Source: Terebella lapidaria (taxonomy: Eukaryota > Annelida > Polychaeta > Terebellida > Terebellidae). Taken from it: a stretch of DNA of 64,000 nt. Where the stretch lies: NCBI GenBank assembly GCA_949152475.1, contig OX424569.1, forward strand, positions 23,977,950-24,041,949. Direction: 5' to 3'. Below the pieces are notes generated by a model that saw nothing but the letters and a program-made list of their open reading frames with translations, was not told where the DNA came from and did no database searches. Within the stretch, counting starts at the first letter, position 1; the number at the start of each line of letters is the position of its first letter. Shown here in pieces: positions 1-11,740 of this stretch. A program made the translations under genes and the position numbers.

Positions 1-457
1 CTTCGAAACCAGTCAATATCTTTTGAAAACTATATTTCATATTAAACATGCTAAACTAACTGAATGAAACATACTCATATCAAATGTAATGGAAATAACC
101 AGTCCTCAGGGAAATTTTGTTCATTTGAACAGGCGGTTCTCGCGTAAATACAGGAACTGTATTCATCACACACAGATGTAAACAAAGCATAGAAGTGCGA
201 GATAGACTGACAATTCCACGCACATCATGGTATATCACTGATTATTTTCTCACAACTACACTATATATACACATATGAACTTGAAAATGTAATCGATGTG
301 GACTTTTAAGCGTGATTTGAGCATTTGTTTACATTCGGGTTTAATGGATACACTTCGTTGGATTATTTACAAAACCGGTACAAAATCGGCACTAAAACGG
401 ATGAAAAGTCAACTCGGACGACTTTTATCATCAAAATCATTGAGCACACCTTGTCTA
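1..457. other. Intergenic, no gene recognised
   Basis: AT-rich non-coding sequence. I see no splice-bounded coding exon, RNA gene or repeat structure before the MITE that begins at 458. Confidence 0.5.
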
Positions 458-887
458 TAGTTGGCGTCATTGGTCTGTGAGCGGTGGTTTTTCGGCGATT
501 ACTTCGTCAATATCTAAGATAATCCAATGGAATTTTGACAGGTATGTTATCTCTGAACCGCCTAACTAAGAATGCAATTTCGAGAAGATTGGATGCGAAG
601 CAAAAAAGTTGGCTCATCTCGTCCATAGTAAAAATCTGGTGAAATCGGCCGTGGACCGCACCCGATCGCCGTAGCATTTCTATAGATAACGTTTTGACGT
701 TTTCCTAATTCGTTATATATAGGCCAAATAGACTAACTTTTTTGTTTACCCACCAATCTTTCCAAAAATGTATACACTATTAGGCGAGTATAAAATAACA
801 TTCTTGCCAAAATTCCATCGAAATTTACGAATTACTGACGGAGTAATCGCCGAAAAACCACCGCTCACAGACCAATGACGCCGACTA
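458..887. mobile_element. MITE with ~55-bp TIRs and TA duplication
   Basis: The first ~55 bases (TAGTTGGCGTCATTGG, then CTGTGAGCGGTGGTTTTTCG) return as their reverse complement at the end of the element with only a few differences. A TA lies immediately outside both ends (456-457 and 888-889), as expected of Tc1/mariner-type insertion. The 430-bp length and lack of any coding capacity make it a non-autonomous element. The TA duplication alone does not fix the superfamily. Confidence 0.75.
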
Positions 888-987
888 TAGTATTGCATTA
901 GATGTGTTTAACAAAAATTGGTTTCGAAAAAAATATTGCATACAATCGAAGACAGCTGCTTTGATGTATGCATATGGGTGTAATTTA

Positions 988-1418
988 TGGTGGCTGATAG
1001 CGTCCATCTGACAATCTCGCTCCCTCGCGGCGAGAGAGCGAAGCGAGGTAGCGAAAGAGCGATGCGAGGATGCGAGGGAGCGATGCGAGGGAGCGAGTGA
1101 GCCATACGATATTGACATAAATCCACCTCGCTTCCTCGCATCGTTCTTTCGCTATCTTGCCATCCTGCATCGTTCTCTCGCTCACTCGTTCTCGAGAGAG
1201 CGATGCGAGGAAGTGAGGTCATCTATATGAATATCGTATCGCTCACTCGTTCCCTCGCATCGCTCTCTCGCTACCTCACATCGCTCTCTTGTTATCTCGC
1301 ATCGCTTCCTCGCTCCCTCGCATCGCTCTCTCGTGCACTCGCATCGCTCTTTCGCTGCCTCTGTTCGCTCTCTCGCCGGGAGGGAGCGAGATTGACAAAT
1401 GGACGCTATCAGCCACCA
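988..1418. mobile_element. Fold-back MITE with GA/CT-rich satellite arms
   Basis: The outer ~50 bases (TGGTGGCTGATAGCGTCCAT and on through CAATCTCGCTCCCTC) are inverted copies of each other, and TA flanks both sides (986-987, 1419-1420). The inside is built from variants of a GAGCGATGCGAGG unit, purine-rich on the left arm and mostly pyrimidine-rich on the right, so almost the whole element can fold on itself. Every open frame across it, on either strand, is a by-product of this short-period repeat and is not a gene. Confidence 0.85.
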
Positions 1419-2523
1419 TAGTAATTGGCTATATTCTATGAAAGCATATTGCGCCAAGCTTGATTTTTTTTTATTCCAGCCTATTTGGGGAAAGGCCTAC
1501 TCTACAACCTGAGGCTTGAGTTTTCACATGTATCTCAAAATTTGAGGTGTTAACCCAAAATTTCTTAGATGCTATATTAAATCAAACTCAGGTATATATG
1601 TATTATTATCTCAAAAGTTAGAGTTAGTATCTTTCAATATTTTGATTAACAAGAAAATGCAGCAAACTGCGGAAGACGACATTAGAGCTCGAGCACATCA
1701 CCAGCACCACGACAGCTGAATATATCTTACACAACGTTAGGCCTACCCCCCCCCCCCCAAAAAAAAAGAAAGAAGAAGCCATAATTTCATCCCCTATGTG
1801 ATTCCAATTGATTTCCGTATACTAGGATGAAAAACATGGCCTACTTCATTCATATTACTAATAAGTAAACATTTATTTTAAAATCGATCAATGGAACAGA
1901 TATGCCTGCTAAAATGATATGGAACCTCATTAAAATATCCTCAAAACATTGGAAACTATGAGGAATATCTGCATCTGATAACATCAGATATAGCCTAACA
2001 CATGCCTTCACTGGGCAAATTAAAATACCAGTTAAGAATAAAAAGACTTCGCAATCCAGCACAGAACACCAGCTTAATTGTCATGTTATAAAATACGTCA
2101 AATTACGGTAAATGTAGCCGTGGCATCGCAGACGAATCGCTGTGTTTACTTCATAACGCCAAAAAAGTCCACACGCAGATGCCCACAATAAACACATGCA
2201 TGTATGCATACACGAATTGCTGAAATACGCGTCATTGTGGTAAAATTTGCTTTGCATTCTGGGAACGTCAATTTCCATCGGCTCCGCCATTTTGGGACGT
2301 TTCTAGATAATTTGAACATTTACGTTATTTTCTCAAACTTGGCACATCGATTCATGCCTCATATATCTGTGGAATAGTCAAAGTTTCCCATCAATTCGAG
2401 AGATTTTATGTCAAGGACAAAGAAAATCCTCACTTGAAGTCGGTATCTAAACGTTTACTTGTCAAAACGTGCGTCGATAGGTTGGCATGAAACCTCCATG
2501 AAAAAGTCAGCACATAGACATGT

Positions 2524-2554
2524 AGAGGGTTGGGGGCTTCGCCCCCAACGCTCT
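2524..2554. repeat. GC-rich hairpin, 14-bp stem with 3-nt loop
   Basis: Bases 2524-2537 pair with 2541-2554 with one mismatch around a TTC loop; the core stem is GTTGGGGGC/GCCCCCAAC. It stands in otherwise AT-rich DNA. No adjacent gene explains it. Confidence 0.7.
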
Positions 2555-3316
2555 AATGTCAAAAAAAATTGATATGTTATTCTGAGACATGGTCTGCTAT
2601 TGCTCAGCTCAGTACCATTTGACAACACACTGGAAAATTGATATCCCACAGTACTCGGCTGGCGAATTTTCGTCATTATTATTTGTGTGCTACATTGTAT
2701 TTGCATTTGATTTTTGCCCGCGAGAATTTATCTGAAAGACACAAACTTACATGTAGGAAATATTGATCGATGGTCTACGTTACTAGAACAATATATCAGA
2801 GGCTGAGAAAATAACTACAAAGATGACTATAACGTTAACAGTACATTATTCGTCACCCAATAAACTATCTGAATTAAAAATACAGCAAATATAAGTGTCA
2901 TCTCTCCAATAATCGGATTTGACACTGCATCATTCGTGCCTTTCGCAGTGGGCAGTCATTACACGCTGTTGTGGTTCCTCATACAAGCGCACAAAATCGC
3001 TCTAATGGTCCCACGAGATCGAAACAATCTATAAATCGAGGGTACTGTTTAGCAACAACATTTTACATGGTTTTACCAAGGAATTATAGGATCCTTGGTT
3101 TTACATCTCCCATGTGTAAGCATTATAGAAATGGCATCTGTTTGCCCTCTTCGTTATATATGTACATGTATAGCAACTCCCTGCCATTCGTAGGCCTATA
3201 CACTGGTTACCTAGTTCTTGTAAGTGAGATGTGTACCATTGTCTACGGGGAAACAAATATAGGTTAATTTGGTACTTTTTTCTGCACGCGTTTCCATAAA
3301 TCACAATAGCACAATA

Positions 3317-3357
3317 GCTCTCTCTCTTTCTCTCGCTCTCGCTCGCTCGCTCGCTCG
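3317..3357. repeat. (CT/CTCG)n simple repeat
   Basis: A pyrimidine microsatellite that grades from TCTC into CTCG units. Confidence 0.8.
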
Positions 3358-5558
3358 ATCAAATTAGTGTATTATATCTTGTACAGAACGAAATACAACA
3401 ATGATTGTTATGAATTGATTGGCTATATACCAGTCTCAACATAACATACGATTACAGTCAAACAATTACAGTAACACAATTAACAAACTATAATACACAA
3501 TACATACATTTAACAGAATGAGTGGTTCAATGACCGTAATTTGTTACGAAGGGGTCAATTTCTATTAAATGTATTCAGACGACTACACAGCGGGCATAAA
3601 CTTGACCTATTCAAAGGAAACAACAATTTTGTTTTTGCCACCGTGTAATTTAAACAATTTTTGTGTCACTAGCACACGACGATAATGACAGCACGCGCGT
3701 CGCCAGGGAACAGGTTGAGCAGACGTCGTTATCTAACCTGACGCGCATGTGCAGTCAACCGTAAAATATCATTTACTGACCTTCAAATGCTCTTAGAAAG
3801 TCAGTTTGAGTTGATATGTGAAAGAAACACCTCAGTTAAGTGTAGCAATATATATAGTGTCAAAATATTCAACAAAAGTGTGAGACAGAATTTCTCAAAG
3901 TGTCAAACCATTATGACCATGGCGACAGCTGACATGGACAGTTAGCTTCAAACATGAGTCATGCCAACAGCTCATGAGATCAAGTATCAATTGTCAAACC
4001 CACAATCAACGAAAACACCCGACTAATCTATGGTAGAAGCTATGGTAGAAGAAACCAAGTAATTCAACACGGTAAGTAGGCAAACAAACAAGCGATCATC
4101 ACTCTGAACATTTGAGTATATCGTTACGACTTTGTATAGTACTCACTTGCGACACCACATGTAAATGACGTAATTTAACCAGGCCCCTTTTTGACGATTG
4201 TATAACAAAGCTACTCAGTGTCAACAACATACATGGGCATGGTATTAACCGGACAATTGTGACAATATTGTTGGTGTGAATACCTCGACCTGTTTTGGAC
4301 TATGCATTCAATTCCATTGTCATAATTAGGGCCTATTTATTTCAACATCTTCCTTTGTCATGAAATCGCCCAATAAATTTATCTGGATCTGTACAAGGTG
4401 GGATAATGTTCTTTTGTGTTCTTCCATTTATGATGACTCAACAAGAACAATATATTGGAATTTAATACATTTTAGATCAGGCATACAACACGTCATTTAT
4501 ATCAATATTGCATACCCATGTGTAAGATATCAAGTATATCATATTTAGTATATGCTTGACTACAAGAGTTGTACCATCAATTCCCCCGTTCTCAAATACC
4601 TATGCGACAATAGAAAAACACCTGTTAAAGACTTTGATATATGTGCTTTTGATCTTGCAAAAACAAAACGTAACAAACGCCCGTTCGAAAACAAAAGACC
4701 ATTCAGTAGATCACATGTTAAACACCGGCGGTGTCCACTTTTCGGCACCTGTTGGTCAACTTCACCTCACAAAAGCCAGTCCTTCACGCATACAATAGGC
4801 TCAAAATACTGTCCAAATGGTCATTAGCAAATCGTATACATCTTTTCATGGCCTTGGGCGATTTTCGCAGCCCATTCAGTGGAGCTGAATAGACTGACCA
4901 CAAGTGTATACTTGTTCATAACAATCGAGTCCATCAAGTTCCTCAGCACCCCAAGTTTTGCCTTGAATGATATACAGGCATGACGACGATATGTGCGATT
5001 ATTGAAGGCTGAACTACGATGAATCTTTACTAATGAGCTCCTGATATCGTTCGGGCATCATGATCTCAGGCTGTATAGCAGATAAAACACAAAGGATATA
5101 AGTATATCATCTAACACCTGTATACCGGTGATTCTGCCGATGTTGTGGAAGCGATGTTGTGAAAAAGACATGATAGTTATAGTTTCTTGACGTTCAATTT
5201 CCCACTCTTATAGAAACGCTTTCGATGATTGGTGGAAAATGAAAATTTATTTTTTCATTGAATACTTCCTTCAAACCAGTCATATGTACCGGTTATATAT
5301 GATCCATGTATATGGTTTCAGGCTTGACGCGAGTGATGTAAAAAAACAACAACAACAAAAAGCTCAATGTTCTAATTTTAATGCGTACTTCATCAAATGA
5401 AGATCAAGTTCATACATCGAATGTGATTTATAACAGAGAGCAAAACTCATAACAATACACATTGGACTAAATGCACAAACAAAACAGAGAATAACATGAT
5501 AACGAGGCAAATCTATTCGTTTGGAACTGCGCAAGCCCAGGAATAAATATAGCCAACC

Positions 5559-5564
5559 TTTATT
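5559..5564 (-). terminator. Polyadenylation signal AATAAA of the zinc-finger gene
   Basis: TTTATT on the plus strand reads AATAAA on the minus strand, about 234 bases past the stop codon of the C2H2 gene. Position and orientation fit a short 3' UTR; this is inference from the motif. Confidence 0.5.
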
Positions 5565-5797
5565 TCACCTAACAAATACACGCTGAATCAGTGAATGTGT
5601 TCTTGAAGTGTTTGATAAACACTATATGTTTATAGTTTGATTCATTTTCAAACGTTCATATGTACGTGACATGCAAAACCTGAGATTAACCCAATAGCAG
5701 ATATCTTCCCATATAAAGCAAATGTCCGGAAGAAATGTTTCTTTTTTTTTCAAAAGAAAACATGCATGCAAGATTTCTCGGGAAGTTGTCGCACTCA

Positions 5798-8700
5798 TCA
5801 CTGTTGCTCCGGTCGTCCCGTGTGACTGTATGTGTGGATTTTCAAGTCCACTTTCTGGTTGAAACTCTTCCCACAGTACTGGCAGATGAACGGCTTGAAG
5901 TTGGCGTGAGTGCGCATGTGCGTATGCAAATTAGATGCGCGGTTGAACGCTTTATTACAGACGGGGCAGACGAAAGGCTTGACAGTCGTGTGGGTAAGTC
6001 TGTGACGCGTCAAGTTCCCGGGCTGACGGAAGGCACGGCCACATACCTCACATTTGAACGGCTTCTCTCCAGTGTGGATTCTCTGCAAATGAAGAAGAAA
6101 ATATATTCAATCTAATACCACTATTAAGAGCATGATTTCAATGTGCACTCAAATGCGCCGAGAGTTTCTCGTTCAGCGAATTATACATTTCCTTAATACT
6201 GTGATTATTAGTGTTTTTGTACCTTTCCTGACACTAATTGAAATCTAGTTTTGGACAACGAATAAGCCTAAGCCGATGAATTATTAGAAATAATGTATGT
6301 GTGAATATAACTTTTTGCTCCTAATATACTGATCAATTACAGATGTGTATTGGATATTTTGTGGTTCAACCTTATGACCTTTATGAGCAAACCGCTCTAT
6401 AGGTGAATATACTATTTGTTTAATATTCCTAGTTCCATCAAGGGTCATTATGAGCTTTGAAAGGCAGGAAAAGATATGTGGCAACTTTCTTGGTTAGTTG
6501 CCAAATCATTGAGCAGGTAGTTGGGATTATTAACAAAAAACACTTTGTGTTTATCAATATCATGGACACCCGCACAGTTTGTTCTGTCAAAATGTGAAGA
6601 TAAGCCACATTATCCTAGGATTATCTCTGATATATCTCTAATCCTCCCATAATTTCTGAATGATTTCGCTATAATAGAAGAATTGTGTTTGATACTCAGA
6701 GTTCTTACTCAACTGACAATCACTGTTGCCATACTTTCCAAAGGCAATCTGCTTACCGAACGGATCACTATCGTTGTTTTTTTCTGGTATTTGGTCATTG
6801 AAATCTAAAATAGCACCATTAATCCCCGTGTAGCGTGATATATACTTGGTATGTTTCAAAAGTCACTTATTTGTTTGACCACTTTTTAGGGGACTGTCTC
6901 ACACCGTGGAACCCTGGATGATGCCAATAAATACCCGATGGCCCATGTACTGTAAATAATGACCATAATTGGCGATAAACTGTGAAAAACCCACTGTTTG
7001 GTATTTACAAATACCCTACGCTTGTTTATTGATATTGACAGTGATTGGGCTGCATGTGACGTCACCACAATGATCACAGACAGTCGAGTATTTGTAGCCG
7101 TTTCGAGTTTCAGTGTCCCTTTTGTCGTAAATTCGCATTGTAGGTGACAATTTACGGTATTTAGTATTTACGGACTGTTACATAACTGTGTACTCAACGA
7201 TCTACGCATTGTTCACGCCCCGTCTCTAACAATTACATATAGCGCACTGGGGACACAAGTCGTGCAAATCTGTCTGATCTTTTGTCGCTACCTCGGGCAA
7301 CTTGTGTTTTATATTCCACTTGTTTTTAGGGGAAACACTACTTGATCTTTCTGTGGGTTCCCAGTGCCGAGTTAAGCACCCCTTATAAACGCCCCATCTA
7401 CTGCTTTCTTCTCCCACTCGTAGGCATTGTCTTGAACCATCAACAATTAAATACCGACTAATTGGTATTATGCGCTCTGACTGAGCATTCGTATTTATAC
7501 CGATTGTTTCACATTGTATCACCACAACGATGATATTGTTACAAGTAGAGGAAATTACTGAATGAAGGAAGGTACTTACATCCTAGATCAAAGGGTTTCA
7601 GGGGATTAATTCGGTCCCTTTCCTGTCTTAACTTTCCGTGTTTGGAAACTACAATGTTGATTACCGACAACATATTTTTTCAAGGTATCAGTTACGCTAC
7701 TTCAACCCAAATATTGCGTGTAATTTTGTCACAATCACCCCAGGGCAAGTCTGCTGCGTCGAGTCAATATATAACATACTATAAACGCAGGTGTAATGGT
7801 GATAATATTCCTCTAGTTTCAAAATAATGTCATAACATTCCTATAGACTAAAAATGAATCTCACATAATTAGATTGTAATGTTATGCTAATCTCGAGTCT
7901 TATATTTTATAGGGAAAAAAATATATTTGATGTAGTAGCCTATAACGTAATCAATGCCACCAAATTTGTATATTTACCCTGTGAGTGACGAGAGTGTTGC
8001 TCCTGGAGAACGATTTGCCGCACAGGTCACACTTGTATTTCTTGAGGGGTGGGGGTTTGCTGGGGTCTCTAGGACGACGTCCGTTGCTGGGAAACGGGAA
8101 CATTCCCGGGTGTGTGGCTCCAAGTGAAGTATGTGCGGGAGGCAGGCCAATTCCTGGAACAGGACGAGCGGCAGAGGGCGGAGCGTAGAACGGCATAGCG
8201 GTGGAAAGCGGGAGGCGTCCGCGCGGTAGATAAGCCGCGCGCAGCGCCGGCGGCGCGCGCTGCAGAGGGAGGGCGAGAGGCGGGCTGTTCCCTGGACTGT
8301 GTGTTGTTGTGTCCGGGCTCGATAACTCGGCAGGGGGCTGGCGACGTCTCTCGCTTCTGGACGTCGTCGGTGTCGACGTCACAGCGGTGGTTGTCGGGCT
8401 AGAATCGTCGACGTCAACGCTTATGTCTATTTCTTCTTCGGAATCTGTGTCTTCTGCTTGGACACCACGCGATGAGCACGTGACTTGTCGTTCATAGCAA
8501 CGCCCGGATGTCGGTGGTGTGTGCATATCGTCCGACTGGCGGCGGCGACTGATGACGTTATCGATGCTTGTTTCTGACGAACTCCCAGTGCTTCTTCTCG
8601 GCGCCCTGAAATCGCTGGGCATTGGTTGCATTGCTGACGTCATCAACATGGGTGGGATCATATGCGGCGCCATGGATAGGTAGGGCCTTAGGAGGGGGTC

Positions 8701-11093
8701 TGCCAGGGCTTGGGAGTACATGAACGACTGGAGTTGGCGCGCATGTGCCTCTTGAAGATCTTTTATATGTCGCGTCCATGTCTCGGGAGGAAAGGCGACT
8801 CTGGGATCCATGTAGGGAGCCATGTTGAGCTTCAAGGGTGACGGGACATCGTGGGTGAGTGGTGATCGCTGGTTTGACGGCTGTCGCTTTGTGTCGGGAA
8901 TTGACGGCACGCCGAAGAACGACATCGAAAAACTGTGAGCTTCAGGGTCCGGTCGAAGTCGTGACGTCATAGAATCGTGCGTCTTCAGTGGTGCCGGTGC
9001 ATGTGCCGTGATTCCTGGAATACTAAAGCTGCCTATGTCTTTGCCATCTTTCCCAATTTTCATGAAGGCTGAGTTTCGCGACGGTTGGAAACTGTCGCCT
9101 TCCCGTCTCCTAACCCTGGGCGGAGAGGGTGACCTTGACTTTGACCTTGACCTCGATCGGGACCTTGACCTTTTCCTGAGGAGCTGCTGGATGTCGTGAC
9201 GTCTCGGGTGAGTGGGCTGGCTGTCCAGGGCGGACCCTTCTGTGGAGCTCTCGGCGCTGGATCTTCCTGAAGAAAAGAACGAAAAGTTATTATTTTTAGA
9301 GCTTGTTGATTAATGAATATATATTATGTAATATCTTTAATGGAAATACATGAGCTGTGATATGTTAATTATATCATTTGTTATTTACAAGCGCAGCATA
9401 CAGTGATGATTTTCAATGAGAACCTTCAGTGATTTCAGCCAGAATTGTTTTGGATCGTCGGATGAATTGGAAATTTTGTATTCTATCCTAATATTGCTTT
9501 CCAGTTCTGATATGACATAATATAGCGTTTGATTGGAATACATACACCTCATTAGAAAAATAGGTGTTTCTCATTCAATATAGGCATGCACAATCGTGTG
9601 AAAATTCATCAAGAGACATGCTTGAATTTCTAGGTCCCATTCTTGGCCGAAATTAAACACCAGCACAGACTGCTGGGTTTTTTTTCAGTTTATACGGTAA
9701 GTTTGATAATGGCCTAATGATTGGTTTTATGCCAAATAGAAGTCAACAGTTGAATTGAACATATAAATCATTGTTAGGTATACTTGAACTTCAATTCAGT
9801 GATTCCACAAATATATAGATCTATGCATGTATAATGAAAAATTTCAACACAATTTTTTAAACAAAGTACCATATATTTTCCAAATTCAGATCACCATCTT
9901 TAATAACGGTCCAGGTTAATTAGCACAAAATAGTTCGACTGTGAAGGGCACGCGTCCCACCTTACTGGATTCTATTGGCGTTATTAAATAATTATCACCG
10001 TTTGCGGCATGGGCCATAGCAGCTTCCATTCGTGTGTTTTCAGCCGATCAAAAGGTGATTATGGCTGTACGAATAGCTGCTTTTGTTTGCGGTGGTTTAA
10101 TTTCTGTGTGTTCTCTGTACAGATTGTGTGAATATCCCTGATTAGTTATGATTTGTTCGATGATTGGCATGAAGTATGTCGGTCATTTGGCAGCAGGTGA
10201 CGGTTCTGTTACAAGTTACCACAACTAGCCGGTCGATAATATGTGATCAAGCGAGAGCGGTTCAATTTCGTGAGGTATACAACATACAGCATTGATAACT
10301 TTAATATGCAACCCTGGATTTGTATCTTACATTTTGCAATAATATTGCGCAATGTAAATGTCGCATATTAGATTTGTTGTATGAAATAATACTGAACTAA
10401 TCAAGTTAGAGTGTTGCAAAAATAATGAGCCATAACAATTTGACCCTCTACATCGCATGCGACACCATGCATGATACTAACACTTTAAATAATAAATAAT
10501 GTCAACTTTTTCGATTTTGTTTTATGTAGAAGTCTAAAATGTAGTAGAATATAGTCGTTCGACTCTCTCGCATTTACAGTGCTGCAAGAAACGTGACGAT
10601 AAATGAACTAACTAAACTATTAAGGGCTATTATTGAAATCTAGGTGTACACACGTATTGGACAGGTTAGAATATTCGTATGGAATCGGATAGTCCATCAT
10701 AGCTGAAATAAACGATTCAATGTTCTAATATCTTATCAGGGCTCTATTTCTTTTATAATGTCTGTTTCTCTTACGTTTCATGAATAACATGAGACACTTG
10801 AGTAAATTACGACTTTCCCAAGCAAACTTTTATCCTCGCTCCACGTAAAAAGGTGAGAAACATTTCGAAATTATAATATCAGAAAAACGAATTTAAAAAC
10901 AAAAACTTCTCACACTTAAAAATAACCATATTTACACACAGAGCGAGTTGCCAATGTGTACTGATTAAAGTCATGTGAGAAATAATGTCGCAATAAATCA
11001 TTTAAAATTAGCGAAACCATATAACAGTTTAATAAATAAGAAAGCAAGGATATACTCACGTCCAGGAAGACATTCCGACTCTGGTGCTTCCAT
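5798..11093 (-). CDS. Four-finger C2H2 zinc-finger protein (Gfi/Fezf-like fingers), 3 exons, 535 aa
   Basis: Probable nuclear DNA-binding transcription factor. Coding exons: 11060-11093 (ATG in a good context, [11 protein letters not shown], donor GTGAGT), 7978-9266 (acceptor after a TTCTTTTCTTCAG tract, donor GTAAAT) and 5798-6082 (acceptor TTTGCAG). Phases match at both junctions: a CGA codon is split at the first, and the first finger is cut cleanly at the second. The spliced frame has no stop. Residues ~50-75 hold an Arg-Ser dipeptide run after a DIQQLL motif. Residues 75-420 are low complexity, Pro/Ser/Thr-rich with an acidic [12 protein letters not shown] patch. Four fingers lie at 424-444, 452-472, 480-500 and 508-528 with strict 28-residue spacing and all Cys/His present. 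Finger 3-4 wording ([14 protein letters not shown], then [10 protein letters not shown]) recalls the Fezf and Gfi families, but I see neither an N-terminal SNAG motif nor Fezf's six fingers, so orthology stays open. Confidence 0.85.
9900..10260. promoter_or_regulatory. Candidate intronic regulatory element
   Basis: Within the first intron of the C2H2 gene this stretch is more complex than its surroundings. It contains homeodomain-like ATTAAATAATTATC and a TCF/LEF-like GATCAAAAGG word. No alignment was possible, so enhancer function is only a suggestion. Confidence 0.2.
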
Positions 11094-11529
11094 CTTCTGG
11101 TCCGCTTTACTCAAATGTCCGCCGATGTCAATATTTTGCCCCAATTTTAGCATTTTCAATCAATTTTGTTTTTCTTTAAGACTAAATAACTATTATCATG
11201 TCGTCTCTATGTACACAGTCTCAGCAGGCACAAGAATGCCTTGTTTGTCCTCCGGCTTACGTTAATTGCAATCAACAGTAAGAGGGATTTCAATGTCAAA
11301 TTTCAATTTTCCACAGGAAATTACGCAGATTTCCAACAATTTCTGTTGTTTTCCACAGAATCAACATATACATTAATTGCAGAGTTTTCGTTTAACTTCT
11401 GACTTTCCTTGAATGCGGTTTCTTAATCTAGTGGCCAGAAGCTATAAGTTCCACAACTTTAAATACCTATGCATACAATTGGTCAGTGCCGCGCAAGGAA
11501 TCGCAAGCAGCGGAAAGATCAGAAAGCCT

Positions 11530-11740
11530 TTCACACCTGAAAGCAGCAGTGGTCAGTCGCGCTGATTGGCCGATGCGCTGACGGTACAAAACTTTTCCGT
11601 GCTCACCTCTGCGAAGCGCAAAACTTCAAGGGGCCAAGCCGCGCGCTGATTGGCTGATTCGCGCGGTCGCACGTGCAAAGTGGCGGTCAGTCCGCGCGCT
11701 TCTCGCATTGTGACGTAACGCTTACGTCTTGCCGCTTTCA
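11530..11740 (-). promoter_or_regulatory. CpG-rich candidate promoter with two CCAAT boxes
   Basis: It lies 440-650 bases upstream of the C2H2 gene's ATG and is GC- and CpG-rich in AT-rich surroundings. It reads AGCCAATCAGC and GGCCAATCAGC on the minus strand (NF-Y type CCAAT boxes) and has a CRE-like TGACGTAA near 11,710. The motifs are seen; promoter function and the start site are inferred. Confidence 0.5.

Larger units (their letters stand above)
1421..5558. other. Gene-poor intergenic stretch
   Basis: No exon with convincing splice sites or a recognisable domain was found. It contains a homopolymer C/A tract near 1,747, a GC hairpin at 2,524-2,554, and a (TC/CTCG)n simple repeat at 3,317-3,357. 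Open frames here are short and look random. Confidence 0.5.

Noticed and set aside
885-1457. Several overlapping open frames with Ser/Leu/Arg-rich repeats on both strands
   Set aside because: They are the translation of the short-period GA/CT-rich arms of the 988-1,418 MITE, open in many frames.
5735-6115. 126-codon plus-strand open frame
   Set aside because: Antisense of the zinc-finger exon 5798-6082.
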